Source: Pelagibius sp. Alg239-R121
GTDB lineage: Bacteria > Pseudomonadota > Alphaproteobacteria > Kiloniellales > Kiloniellaceae
DNA length: 64,000 nt
Direction of reading: 5' to 3'
Assembly: GCF_947331435.1 (NCBI RefSeq)
Contig: NZ_CAMZOF010000001.1
Location: 744,001 to 808,000, forward strand
The notes beneath the pieces were generated by a model. That model was not told the DNA's origin. It did not search any database and saw only the letters and a program-made list of their open reading frames with translations. Every line of letters starts with the position of its first letter. Position 1 is the first letter of the stretch. The translations under genes were made by a program, and so were the position numbers. Below are positions 9,089 to 18,316 of this stretch, one piece after another.

Positions 9089-9233
9089 TTCCTATTCGAA
9101 TTCCTGCGGTAATCCTGATGGTATCGATGTTTCTGAGGAGAGTGGCCGTTCTAAATCGAAGCGATCAGGACCGATTGCTCCTTTGATCAATTCTCGTTTG
9201 CTGCCGGTCCGTTTCCAGCAAGTTCGGCAGGGA

Positions 9234-10400
9234 TCAAGCCCGGTGGTGAATTGGTTCCAAAGGCCGGAAGAAGGCAGCTCCGCATAGGAGTGCGGCCAGA
9301 TAGATGACAGCAATGATCATATAGAATCCCTCTGCACCGACGCTATCGATCGTTTGCCCGGCCAGGACCGGCGATATGATTGAAGCGACCGCGTAGACGG
9401 CAGCGAAGGCGGCGGTTGCGGCGGTCAGCGCTGCGCCGGAAAAACGATCACCGATCAGCGCGAGCCCCCCGGTATAAAGCCCGAAATTCGCGCCACCCCA
9501 AAAGAACATAAGGAGGGCGGTCGGCCAGAAGCCGAAGCGATTACCGAAGAACAGTAGGGCTGTGCTGCCAAGGGACACCAGGCAACATCCCAGAACCGTC
9601 TGCCGCCGGCCAAAGTGGTCCAGGGCTATTCCCACTGCGGGCTGACCGACCAGAAGTCCGATATGGAAAATTGTTACGAACATTACGCCTGTTTCGATCG
9701 GATAGGACTGATCCAGCGCTATGACGGGGAGCAGGCTGATGACCACGGCATCGATGGCTGACGCCACAAACAGAAAACCAAAGGCAAAGGGAAAGGCAAT
9801 GACCGCAGGTAGTATTCGCGTGACAGAGGTTGGACGGATGGCGCAGTCGACCGCTGTACGCACGAACCCGAGCGGCAGGATCGCGCAGAGTGTTGCGAAG
9901 GCGCAGATCAGCAACAGCAGGAGGGGCGTATCGGGCGTGACCGCCACGACCGCGGGTCCGATGACGAACCCGAACGCGACTGCCGCCGAATAAACACCCA
10001 TGATGCGTCCGCGCCGGGCCGGCTCCGCAAAGACGTTCAGCGCGGTTTCCGCAACGACAAACAGCATATTCGCGCCGCAACCAAGTAGAAATCGTGCGGC
10101 GAAGAGGGCCCAGAAATCGCGGACAATTGCCAGAATCACGAGCGAGCCCGCCATCAAAATCACGCCGGAAAGCGCAGTGAACCCGGCCCCGAACTGCCTG
10201 CCTAAAATCGGCACCACGACAACGCCGGACAAAAGCCCGAGACCGGTGGCCGCTGCATTGATACCGTTCCAGACCGCAGGCACGTCCGCGGAAAGCAGGA
10301 CTCCAAGCAGCGGATAGGTTGTCCCCATTGCCAAGCCATAGATCAGCACGCCCGAGATCAGGGCCGCAATTATCCGTCCGTTCGTCTGAATCTCTTGCAT
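9234..10400 (-). CDS. MFS transporter (YfcJ/YhhS-like style), 12 TM
   Basis: A 388-residue protein of about twelve hydrophobic segments; cytoplasmic loop GRQFGAG follows TM2, ARFLLGCGANM matches the TM4/5 MFS signature and DHFGRRQTV the repeat of the loop in the second half. This is a typical proton-coupled major facilitator, substrate unknown. An ORF start at 10481 would add 27 unlikely residues; the ATG at 10400 gives a normal short cytoplasmic N-terminus before TM1. It is divergent from a LysR-type gene at 10527 with 126 bp between them, the usual arrangement of a transporter with its own regulator. Confidence 0.85.
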   Translation of the reverse strand: MQEIQTNGRIIAALISGVLIYGLAMGTTYPLLGVLLSADVPAVWNGINAAATGLGLLSGVVVVPILGRQFGAGFTALSGVILMAGSLVILAIVRDFWALFAARFLLGCGANMLFVVAETALNVFAEPARRGRIMGVYSAAVAFGFVIGPAVVAVTPDTPLLLLLICAFATLCAILPLGFVRTAVDCAIRPTSVTRILPAVIAFPFAFGFLFVASAIDAVVISLLPVIALDQSYPIETGVMFVTIFHIGLLVGQPAVGIALDHFGRRQTVLGCCLVSLGSTALLFFGNRFGFWPTALLMFFWGGANFGLYTGGLALIGDRFSGAALTAATAAFAAVYAVASIISPVLAGQTIDSVGAEGFYMIIAVIYLAALLCGAAFFRPLEPIHHRA

Positions 10401-10526
10401 CTTCGCTCGCACGCGGTTTGTGATCACCAGGGTCGAAATTCGGTGAGAGCATCTATAAAAGACAATCCAACTTGTGCTCAAACGACATTCTTTGGTTCAA
10501 GCGAAGCTTTTTGTTATACTCAACAC

Positions 10527-11408
10527 ATGCGTAAGCTCCCGAATTTGAACGCGATTCGAGCCTTCGACGCTGCCGCCCGGCATGGCAGCTTCGCGCAGGC
10601 GGCGGACGAGCTTGGTGTCAGTCATGCCGCCGTCAGCCGTCACGTGCGCAACCTGGAGGCTGAACTGGGCGTCGCCCTGTTCGAGCGGTATGCCCGCCAT
10701 ATTGTTCTGACGGGCGAAGGCAGTTTGTTTGCCCGCACGGCTGCAGATTCGTTGAATGGTCTCGAGATCGGCACCGGGCGGCTTAGACGCGGTGGCGGCC
10801 GCGGGACTGTTGTCCTCGATATCGAGTCCGATCTCGCGACCCGATGGCTGATGCCTCTTTTAACCGATGAGACGCTGACCGCGCTTAACATCAATCTCGA
10901 TGTGCGAATCCGGCCCGATCCGCCACGCAGCGTGCTGGGCGATGCGGATCTCGCCATCACCTGGGGCGCGGCCTCCTGTACCGGTTTTAAGGCGACGCCG
11001 TTCCTGGACTTCGAAGCCTTTCCGATTGCGGCGCCCTCGCTGCTGGCCGCTGGTCCCGATCCTGGGGACCGCGCGTTTTTCACATCGCACCGCTTGATCC
11101 ACGAACGCGGCATCTACTGGTGGCGCCGCTATTTCGACGCCATGGAGTTAAACTTTGATGACGCCGCCGCACATGTGTTTGTCAATCGTGCGCATCTCAG
11201 CATCGATGCCGCCGTGCGTGGTTTGGGATTGGCGATTGGGGACAATGTGATTTGCCGCGATCATCTCGCCTCTGGTGCGCTTATCCGGCTTCCCGGCCCC
11301 GTTTTGGCGAGCCGCGAGCACTATCATCTCCTGCTTCCCAGCACGGCCGCCCTTTCCGGGCCGGTCCGAAAAGTTGCCGACTGGCTTCTGGAACAGGCAC
11401 GTTCCTGA
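10527..11408 (+). CDS. LysR-family transcriptional regulator, GcvA-like
   Basis: A 293-residue LysR protein: an N-terminal winged HTH (about residues 5-65) with LNAIRAFDAAARHGSFAQAA and SHAAVSRHVRNLE, then a periplasmic-binding-like effector domain. The HTH resembles the GcvA group. The ATG at 10527 starts exactly at the normal LysR N-terminus; an in-frame ATG at 10395 would add 44 unrelated residues and overlap the divergent MFS gene. It probably autoregulates and controls the MFS transporter from the shared 126-bp gap. Confidence 0.88.
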   Translation: MRKLPNLNAIRAFDAAARHGSFAQAADELGVSHAAVSRHVRNLEAELGVALFERYARHIVLTGEGSLFARTAADSLNGLEIGTGRLRRGGGRGTVVLDIESDLATRWLMPLLTDETLTALNINLDVRIRPDPPRSVLGDADLAITWGAASCTGFKATPFLDFEAFPIAAPSLLAAGPDPGDRAFFTSHRLIHERGIYWWRRYFDAMELNFDDAAAHVFVNRAHLSIDAAVRGLGLAIGDNVICRDHLASGALIRLPGPVLASREHYHLLLPSTAALSGPVRKVADWLLEQARS

Positions 11409-11427
11409 TTGAGCCGAACAGGAAAGC

Positions 11428-11482
11428 GAATTACCCTCTAACCAGTTGATCGGAATATGCTCTAAGCAAACGATCGGACCCT
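11428..11482 (+). repeat. Interspersed repeat fragment, copy D
   Basis: Contains GAATTACCCTCTAACC and AAACGATCGGACC in the same order as in the repeat at 29604-29718, but with the middle shortened. It sits directly before the ATG of the metallophosphoesterase at 11489. The match is partial. Confidence 0.4.
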
Positions 11483-11488
11483 TTCTTC

Positions 11489-12283
11489 ATGCCCCGCATT
11501 CTTCACCTCACCGATCTGCATCTGCGCCATCACCAGCCGGGCTCGGCGGAACCTGCAATTCGGCTCTCTCGTGCGATGCCTGAGATGCTCGAGCGTCTGG
11601 CGCTCAAGCTCCCGGACTTGGACATCGATGTGGTGGTGATCTCTGGCGACTTGCTGGATGTTCCGGACGAGGTGATCGTCAGCGGAAGCCCTGATGGTCG
11701 GGCTCACGAAGACTGGCTGGCCGAAGTCGAGCGGGATTTTGGCCTGATTCGGGGGTGGCTCAGCGATACCGGCATAGACTACGTCGTCTGCCCGGGAAAT
11801 CATGACCATGAACCCCTGTTCCGCCGGATTTTTCCGGAGGCGGCGGATTTCGTCGATGCAGCAGGTATTCGGTTCTTCTGCTTTTGGGATGAACTCGGTT
11901 CAGACCGGCAACCGCGCCGGACTGCCGCAAGACGGGTCCTCTTTGAAGACGCGCTTACCTTACCGCAACATAATGTGCCGCAGATCCATGTGCAGCACTA
12001 TACAATCGATCCACCGACGCTCTCGAACGGCGCGCACTACGAATACCTGGACGCGGCGGAGTTCAAGCGGCGAATAGATGCGTCGGGGCGTGTCAGGGCT
12101 GTTCTTTCAGGTCACTATCATCCCGGCATCCTGATACAGGACGGCGCGGTGCTTTACTCGGGCCCGCCCGCCTTCTGTGAGGCGCCGCATAGATTTCGGG
12201 TTTACGACCTTGCCGGCGATGGCGGTTTTCTGGTCGAAAATCATAGCGTGACCGATCCAATGAAAGAGAGCGGGAAGACATGA
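11489..12283 (+). CDS. Calcineurin-like metallophosphoesterase
   Basis: A 264-residue phosphoesterase with all core metal motifs in order: DLH in LTDLHLRHH near the start, GD in ISGDLLD, the GNHDHE motif in the middle and GHYHPG near residue 210. It is cytosolic, with no signal peptide. The substrate cannot be read from sequence: phosphodiesters such as cyclic nucleotides, UDP-sugars or nucleic acid ends are all possible. Its stop overlaps the start of the LysE-type gene by 4 bp (ATGA), so both are one operon. Confidence 0.85.
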   Translation: MPRILHLTDLHLRHHQPGSAEPAIRLSRAMPEMLERLALKLPDLDIDVVVISGDLLDVPDEVIVSGSPDGRAHEDWLAEVERDFGLIRGWLSDTGIDYVVCPGNHDHEPLFRRIFPEAADFVDAAGIRFFCFWDELGSDRQPRRTAARRVLFEDALTLPQHNVPQIHVQHYTIDPPTLSNGAHYEYLDAAEFKRRIDASGRVRAVLSGHYHPGILIQDGAVLYSGPPAFCEAPHRFRVYDLAGDGGFLVENHSVTDPMKESGKT

Positions 12284-12903
12284 TCGAGATATCCTGGATG
12301 TTCTTTATTGGCGCATCCCTGGCGGTGATCCTCGCACCCGGGCAGGACATGGTCCTGGTGATGTCTCGGGGGATGAGCCAGGGCGCAGCGGCAGGTATCG
12401 CCACGGGCGCAGGTGTTTCCGTCGGTCTGCTTTGCCATACGCTGCTGGCGGCGCTTGGTTTGGGAGCTCTCGTGGCCGCCTCCGAGTTGGCCTACAGCCT
12501 GCTCAAGTATGTTGGCGCCGCGTATCTGGTTTACTTGGGACTGCGGATGATTCTCTCGGGCGTGACCCGTCTCAATACACAAAGATCAAGCCAGGCATCG
12601 CTCGCCAGACTCTTTTACCAAGGGGCCTTCTCCAATCTTTCCAACCCCAAGATCGCTTTGTTCTATTTCGCTTTTCTTCCTCAGTTTGTGCCGGAGTCGG
12701 CGCAAAACCCAACACAGGTGATCTTTCTGCTAGGTGTTACCTTTGCAGTGCTGACTTTCATCATCAAGGTGCCGGTGGGTTACTTCTCGGGAACGCTTTC
12801 GAACTGGTTTCGCCGTCACCCAAAGGCCTTGGCCTGGGTCTACCGTTCAAGCGGAGCCGTATTGATCGGTCTCGGTGCACGCCTCGCAATCGAAGAACGC
12901 TGA
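12280..12903 (+). CDS. LysE/RhtB-family amino acid exporter
   Basis: A 207-residue membrane protein of about six hydrophobic segments with the family hallmark APGQDMVLVMSRGMSQG near residues 19-36, then GVSVGLLCHTLLAALGLG and KYVGAAYLVYLGLRMI, then FSNLSNPKIALFYFAFLPQF. Family members export amino acids such as homoserine, threonine or lysine. It is translationally coupled to the preceding metallophosphoesterase. Confidence 0.88.
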   Translation: MIEISWMFFIGASLAVILAPGQDMVLVMSRGMSQGAAAGIATGAGVSVGLLCHTLLAALGLGALVAASELAYSLLKYVGAAYLVYLGLRMILSGVTRLNTQRSSQASLARLFYQGAFSNLSNPKIALFYFAFLPQFVPESAQNPTQVIFLLGVTFAVLTFIIKVPVGYFSGTLSNWFRRHPKALAWVYRSSGAVLIGLGARLAIEER

Positions 12904-13100
12904 CGTTTGGTTCAAACCTGTAACCGTCAGTTGTGTCTTAACAAGGTGTGTTCTTCTCGACTTGAATCAATAGTTCTCGCGGAATTGAGAATCTGGCCCG
13001 CGTCACTGTGCGGCATTTGCTCCAAGAAAACGATATTGATCAGTTAAGTCGTTCCAGACGATTTAGGACCGTCTCCTCTCGACGGAACCGCCTGCGACGA

Positions 13101-13763
13101 TCAAAAGTCGAGCCCACCGAAGAAATCTTCTTCGTCATCGCTTTCTACCTCCGGGCGATTCTTCCTATTCAGTATTGCTTGCTGTTTCAGGACAATCAGG
13201 TTTGAAAATCTTTTGATGAGCCATGCAGGCCAGGAATCGCCAGGTTTCTCGTCCCCTTTGGCACTATCGCGCGTATGAATGTAGAGCATGAATACATCAT
13301 TAGGACTCAACCAAAAACAGTTGTCGTCCAACCTCTGTATTCCAAAAGTATCTGCGATCCTGTACCACTCGACAACGACATGGGGACCTTCGATGTGCCC
13401 GTGCCAAAGTACATTATCGCGTGGCGTTGTGATGTCGATGTGACAGGCTACTTCGCAATCTCTGCCGTCCGGCAGTTTGAATCCGATCGTACCGTGCTTC
13501 TCCGACGAATAAGCGTTGCGGCCCCAGTACTCGATAATCGATTTGCAGATATGAACATTGTAGCGCACGTCGTAGTGCTGCTTGCCAAGACCACCACACA
13601 TGACTGAACCGAGGGGATTGCTTCGCGTCCCTTTCTCATTTGTTGCCTTGTTGGGACCTGGATTATTTAAAAACATAGCCGCCTGCTCGGCTTGTCGTGC
13701 TTTTAACGCAGTGGCCTGAACTTCGGCTTTTGTTACTGTTGGAAAGCGCCCACCTCTACCCAT
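13101..13763 (-). CDS. Uncharacterised protein with acidic C-terminal tail
   Basis: A 220-residue protein I cannot place in a family. The start is well supported: the ATG has GGAAGGAGGG about eight bases upstream. The N-terminal ~40 residues are polar and Ala/Gln-rich; the central part (about 55-165) has mixed beta-strand character with many aromatic residues (HYDVRYNVHICKSIIEYWG, VVVEWYRI, CFWLSPNDVFMLYIH); the end is very acidic and finishes DDEEDFFGGLDF. No signal peptide or membrane segment. It is flanked by gaps of about 200 and 250 bp and looks AT-richer than the neighbours, suggesting an accessory gene. Confidence 0.65.
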   Translation of the reverse strand: MGRGGRFPTVTKAEVQATALKARQAEQAAMFLNNPGPNKATNEKGTRSNPLGSVMCGGLGKQHYDVRYNVHICKSIIEYWGRNAYSSEKHGTIGFKLPDGRDCEVACHIDITTPRDNVLWHGHIEGPHVVVEWYRIADTFGIQRLDDNCFWLSPNDVFMLYIHTRDSAKGDEKPGDSWPAWLIKRFSNLIVLKQQAILNRKNRPEVESDDEEDFFGGLDF

Positions 13764-14013
13764 GGTTTACCCTCCTTCCAATTCTCGACGCGTCACGAGG
13801 GGCTTTCTGAAATAGTATCCGCTTGTTGGCAGCAATCCAACCTGACAATCTTCAATTTAAGGTAGCGTGACCGGAGCTCCATTGCTTTGCGATTAGCTTT
13901 TCCACGGGGTCAGAACGAGGTTAACGCCATTCTTTCCCCGCCGCGTGCGGGATGGTCGCCAAGTGACGTCAGGCCGTCATGGGCTGGCTTCACTTAGTCG
14001 ACAGAAACGCCAG

Positions 14014-15225
14014 TCACTTATAGGGATCCGCTGCGTCGCGCAGTCCGTCGCCGAGGAAGTTGAAGGCCAGGATGACGAAAATCACGGGTTGGACCGGCAG
14101 CATCAGCCAGGGATAGAGCGCAACGACGTTGATGTTCTGCGCTTCGTTGAGCAGGACGCCCCAGGAGGTGATGGGCGGCCGCAGGCCGAGCCCCAGGAAG
14201 GAGAGGGCGGTTTCGCCCAGGATCATGGTTGGGATGGCGAGGGTGGCCGAGGCGATCAGGTGGCTGGCGAAACTGGGCAGCAGATGCCGTCCGATGACCC
14301 GTGAGGGGGACGCGCCCATCAGTTGGGCCGCGGTGCAGAAATCCTCCTCTCGCAGGCTGAGCAGCTTGGAGCGCACGGCACGGGCCAATCCGGGCCAGTC
14401 CAGCAGGCCGAGGATGACCGAAATCCCGAAAAACACGCCGATCGGGCTCCAACTGACCGGCAGCAAGGCCGAGAGTGTCATGAACAATGGGAGTTCCGGG
14501 AAGGACTTGAAAATTTCAATGGCACGCTGGATTACGTTATCCACCCAGCCACCATAATAACCCGCGATTCCGCCTATTATGGTGCCGAGAACAAAACTGA
14601 TCGCTACACCGATCAGGCCGATGGTCAGAGAGATTCGCGAACCGTAAAAAATCCGGCTGAGCAGATCCCGCCCCAGGCGGTCGGTGCCCCAGAAAAAGGC
14701 GGTGCCGTCTTCGGCCGCGCAGACCAGGTGGAAATTGCCCTCGATCAGGCCCCAGAAGCGATAGCTTTCTCCGCCACAGAAGAATCTCAGCTTGTCGACT
14801 TTCTCCGGGTTCGGCGTGTATTCGCGCCGCAGGTTCTCCATGTTGAGATTGTAATCGTAGCCGTAGACGAAGGGTCCGACGAACTCGCCTTCATGGAACA
14901 GATGGACGGATTGCGGCGGGGCGTGGATGTAGTCGATGTGACGGCTGTTCAGGCTGTAAGGGGCGACGACTTCGCAGATCGCGGCCACAAAATACATCAG
15001 AAGCAGCACAATGCCTGAATAGACGGCCAGCCGGTGCCGTTTGAACTTCCACCACATGATTTGCCACTGGGAGGCCAGATAGTAGCGTTCCTGTTCCGGC
15101 GTGAGGGCTGAAACGGAGAGAGGGTCAAAGGGCGCGGGATTGACGAAGTGGCCAGAGCTTTCTTGTGGTGAAGCAGCGTCCTGGGTCGAACCGGGGCCTT
15201 GAGGAGGCAGGGTCTGATCGGTCAT
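14014..15225 (-). CDS. Peptide-type ABC transporter permease (DppC/YejE-like)
   Basis: A 403-residue inner-membrane permease. After a polar N-terminus there is one TM (about residues 68-90), a periplasmic stretch of about 100 residues, then the conserved LGTDRLGRDLLSRIFYGSRISL segment that opens the permease domain, five further TMs, and an EAA loop (MGASPSRVIGRHLLP). The long periplasmic insert and N-terminus resemble YejE. It is last in the operon and overlaps the upstream permease by 4 bp. No binding-protein gene follows it. Confidence 0.9.
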   Translation of the reverse strand: MTDQTLPPQGPGSTQDAASPQESSGHFVNPAPFDPLSVSALTPEQERYYLASQWQIMWWKFKRHRLAVYSGIVLLLMYFVAAICEVVAPYSLNSRHIDYIHAPPQSVHLFHEGEFVGPFVYGYDYNLNMENLRREYTPNPEKVDKLRFFCGGESYRFWGLIEGNFHLVCAAEDGTAFFWGTDRLGRDLLSRIFYGSRISLTIGLIGVAISFVLGTIIGGIAGYYGGWVDNVIQRAIEIFKSFPELPLFMTLSALLPVSWSPIGVFFGISVILGLLDWPGLARAVRSKLLSLREEDFCTAAQLMGASPSRVIGRHLLPSFASHLIASATLAIPTMILGETALSFLGLGLRPPITSWGVLLNEAQNINVVALYPWLMLPVQPVIFVILAFNFLGDGLRDAADPYK

Positions 15226-16220
15226 TTCGTGGCACCTCCGCCGAGCCGGATTCGGGGGTCGAGAACCGCGAGTGCGAGATCCGAGAGAAACACGCCGACG
15301 ACAACGAGGCCGGCCTCAAACATCAGAAAGGATCCTGCGAGGAACATGTCCTGACTCTGCAGTGCGCGGACCAGCATCGGACCCGTGGTCTCCAGACTGA
15401 GCACCACCGAGACAAGAACGGCGCCGGAGATAAGTTGCGGCAGGACGTTGCCGATGTCCGCGATAAAGGGGTTGATGGCCATGCGCAGCGGATACTTCAG
15501 CAGCACCTTCAGGGGTGAAAGGCCTTTGGCGCGGGCCGTTACCACATACTGCTTCTGCAACTCGTCGAGCAGATTGGCCCGCAAGCGCCGGATCATGGCG
15601 GCCGTGCCAGAGGTGCCGATAACGATGACCGGGATCCAAAGATGCTCCAGTACCGACTTCACTTTGTCCCAGGTCCAGGGGTGATCGATGTACTGCGGGT
15701 CCATCAGGCCGCCAATCGAAGTTCCGAACCAGAGATTGGCGAAGTAGAGCAATACTAGTGCCAGCAGGAAGTTGGGGGTTGCCAAGCCCAGAAAGCCGAC
15801 GAAGGTCAGGACATAATCGCCCACACTGTACTGCCGTACCGCCGAATAGATGCCGATTGGAAAGGCGACGGCGTAGGTAAAGAGGATGGTCGAAAGCGCA
15901 ACGATGAAGGTCAGCCACAGGCGGTCGCCGATCACTTCGTTGACCGGCAGCTGATGCTCGAAGGAAAAACCCAGGTCTCCCTGCAGCAAGCCAAACACCC
16001 AAACTGCGTACTGCTCCAGGAACGGCTTGTCCAAGCCGTACTCCCGGCGCAGATACTCGATCTTCTCCTGATCGACGGCTTCGCCCTGGGCCTGCATCTC
16101 GGCGATTTCCGTCTCCAGGAAGTCGCCGGGCGGCAGCTGAATGATGACGAAGATGATGAAACTGATCGCCAGCAGTGTCGGGATCATGGTGAGGATGCGT
16201 CGGACGGTATAACCCAGCAT
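15222..16220 (-). CDS. Peptide-type ABC transporter permease (DppB/YejB-like)
   Basis: A 332-residue permease with the family N-terminus (YTVRRILTMIPTLLAISFIIF), the periplasmic LRREYGLDKPFLEQY segment, GDLGFSF, and the EAA-like loop in VTARAKGLSPLKVLLKYPLR. About six TM helices. It lies 2 bp downstream of the double ATPase and overlaps the second permease by 4 bp, so all three are one transcript. Confidence 0.9.
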   Translation of the reverse strand: MLGYTVRRILTMIPTLLAISFIIFVIIQLPPGDFLETEIAEMQAQGEAVDQEKIEYLRREYGLDKPFLEQYAVWVFGLLQGDLGFSFEHQLPVNEVIGDRLWLTFIVALSTILFTYAVAFPIGIYSAVRQYSVGDYVLTFVGFLGLATPNFLLALVLLYFANLWFGTSIGGLMDPQYIDHPWTWDKVKSVLEHLWIPVIVIGTSGTAAMIRRLRANLLDELQKQYVVTARAKGLSPLKVLLKYPLRMAINPFIADIGNVLPQLISGAVLVSVVLSLETTGPMLVRALQSQDMFLAGSFLMFEAGLVVVGVFLSDLALAVLDPRIRLGGGATK

Positions 16221-16222
16221 GA

Positions 16223-18148
16223 TTATGCCCCCCCCGCCGCACTGCGCAGTTCATTGTCGGCCGCCGGCTGGGCCCGAACGAAGTGGCCGCCGCCCAGATC
16301 GACCATGTCCATCTCGGTATGGCCGTCGATGGTAAAGGGATAGGGCCAGGTCTCGGGGTTTGACGCCCGGCCTTCCATGAGCGCACTCAGATCGAGCCGG
16401 TGCGCCGGATCGGGCTCGGGAACCGCGGAGAGCAAAGCCTGGGTATAGGGATGGGTCGGATTGCGGAACAGCAGCTCTCTGGGCGCCAGCTCGACCAGCC
16501 GGCCCCGGCACATGACGGCAATCCGGTCGGCGATGTAATCCACCACGGCGAGGTTGTGGCTGATGAAGATGTAGGTCAGGCCGAGAGAGGCCTGCAGATC
16601 CTTCAGCAGGTTTAGAACCTGGGCCTGGATGGAAACGTCGAGCGCCGATACCGGCTCATCGCAGATCAAAAGGTCGGGTTTCAGGGCGAGCGCGCGGGCG
16701 ATGCCGATGCGCTGGCGCTGGCCGCCCGAAAAGCTGTGGGGGTACCGTTGCAGGTAGCGTACATCGAGGCCGACGACGCGCATCAATTCCTTGACCAGTT
16801 CGGCGCGCTCGGACGGATTGGTCATACCGTGGATGATCAGGGGCTCGCTGATCAGCTCGAATACGGTCATGCGCGGGTTCAGGGAGGAAAAGGGGTCCTG
16901 AAACACGAACTGGATCCGGGTGCGGAAATCGATCAGGTCCTTTCCCTGGAGGCCGAGCACGTCGGTGCGTTTTCCCCGGTCGTTGAAAGTGATCGCGCCA
17001 TTGTCCGGCGAGGCCGCCCGCATGATGATCTTGGAGAGCGTGGTCTTGCCGCAACCGCTTTCGCCCACCAGACCCAGGCATTCGCCGCGTTTGACCTCAA
17101 AGCTGACATCGTCGACGGCCAGGACTTTGGCTTCTTCGCTGGACGTGAAAAAACCGCCTTTGCGCGTGTTGTAGGTCTTGGTGATGTGGTCGACCTTCAA
17201 CAACGGCGGTTCGTTGGCGTCTTCCGGCCAGGGCTTCATGCCTTCGCCCAGATTGATGCCGCTGTCATGCGAGATTTCGCGGATCGGCTGGAGGCGCTCG
17301 CCCGGCTTCATGTCGAAGCGCGGAACGGCATGCAGCAAGGCCTTGAGATAGGGATGACGCGGATCGCCGTAAATGTCGGCTAGATCGCCACGCTCCATGA
17401 CCTCGCCGTGATACATCACCACGACCTCGTCTGCGACATTGGCAACCACGCCCAGGTCGTGGGTGATCATCAACACCGACATGTCGAGTTCGCTCTGCAG
17501 ATCCTTGATCAACTTGAGAATCTGGGCCTGGATTGTGACGTCAAGGGCGGTTGTGGGCTCATCGGCGATCAAGAGTGCCGGACGGCAGACGAGAGCCATC
17601 GCGATGACGGCACGCTGCCGCAGGCCGCCGGACAGCTCGAACGGATAGGTATCGTAGGCGCGGACAGGGTTTGGAAAGCCGACCAGCCGCAGGATATCGA
17701 TGACCATCTCGCGCCCCTGCGTGCCGCTGACCTTCTGGTGAAGGTGCAGGGCCTCGCCGATTTGGTTGCCAACCGTGTGGACGGCTGACAGCGACGTCAT
17801 GGGTTCCTGGAAAACAATGGAGATCCGGCTGCCGCGGATGTCGCGCATGGCGGCTGAGTTGGGGGCCAGCGCCGCAATATCTGTGACCGCGCCGCCCTGT
17901 GCGGGATCGGCGAAGAGAATCTGACCGCCTTCGATATTTGCGGATTTGGGGAGAATTCCCATGATTGCCTGGCTGACGACGGATTTTCCCGAACCTGACT
18001 CACCGACGAGTGCGACTGTCGACCCACGGGCAATACGGAAGGAAACCCCGCGCACGGCTTCCAGCTTGCCTTCGGGCAAAGTGAAGGCAATTCTCAGGTT
18101 TTCGACACGCAGAAGATCGTCTTGCGATGCCTGGTCTCGGTCACTCAA
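16223..18148 (-). CDS. Double-domain peptide ABC transporter ATPase (YejF-like, DppD-DppF fusion)
   Basis: 641 residues with two complete ATPase domains. Domain 1 has Walker A GESGSGKS near residue 52, signature LSGGLRQRA and Walker B LLIADEPTT; domain 2 has Walker A GESGCGKT near residue 366, signature FSGGQRQR and Walker B LLICDEPVS. Both keep the oligopeptide-type C-terminal extension. Translation starts at a TTG with GGGGGA nine bases upstream; no ATG fits. First gene of a three-gene operon for peptide or opine-like uptake. The substrate-binding protein normally encoded with such sets is absent on both sides. Confidence 0.92.
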   Translation of the reverse strand: MSDRDQASQDDLLRVENLRIAFTLPEGKLEAVRGVSFRIARGSTVALVGESGSGKSVVSQAIMGILPKSANIEGGQILFADPAQGGAVTDIAALAPNSAAMRDIRGSRISIVFQEPMTSLSAVHTVGNQIGEALHLHQKVSGTQGREMVIDILRLVGFPNPVRAYDTYPFELSGGLRQRAVIAMALVCRPALLIADEPTTALDVTIQAQILKLIKDLQSELDMSVLMITHDLGVVANVADEVVVMYHGEVMERGDLADIYGDPRHPYLKALLHAVPRFDMKPGERLQPIREISHDSGINLGEGMKPWPEDANEPPLLKVDHITKTYNTRKGGFFTSSEEAKVLAVDDVSFEVKRGECLGLVGESGCGKTTLSKIIMRAASPDNGAITFNDRGKRTDVLGLQGKDLIDFRTRIQFVFQDPFSSLNPRMTVFELISEPLIIHGMTNPSERAELVKELMRVVGLDVRYLQRYPHSFSGGQRQRIGIARALALKPDLLICDEPVSALDVSIQAQVLNLLKDLQASLGLTYIFISHNLAVVDYIADRIAVMCRGRLVELAPRELLFRNPTHPYTQALLSAVPEPDPAHRLDLSALMEGRASNPETWPYPFTIDGHTEMDMVDLGGGHFVRAQPAADNELRSAAGGA

Positions 18149-18170
18149 CGCTAAATTCCCCCATTTCCGC

Positions 18171-18210
18171 TAAAGCGCGATCACTCCTGATTGAGACGAT
18201 CGAACTCCCG
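18171..18210 (+). repeat. Interspersed repeat fragment, copy C
   Basis: TAAAGCGCGATCACTCCTGA followed by TTGAG and CGAACTC mirrors the AGAGCGCGATCGCTCTTGAT unit of the repeat at 29604. It lies just upstream of the ABC ATPase start, in a 168-bp gap that holds nothing else I recognise. Confidence 0.45.
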
Positions 18211-18316
18211 TTCTCCCAGACCGAAATACCCCAAAACCAAATCTGCTGGCGCAGACTATCCGAACTCAACCCTGCCGTCACTTCATGCCCTTGTTATTTC
18301 GCGTGAGCCCCTGGCG

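Noticed and set aside
15316-16386. 356-codon frame overlapping the DppB-like permease
   Set aside because: Out of frame with the permease, which has strong family motifs; Arg/Gly-rich composition.
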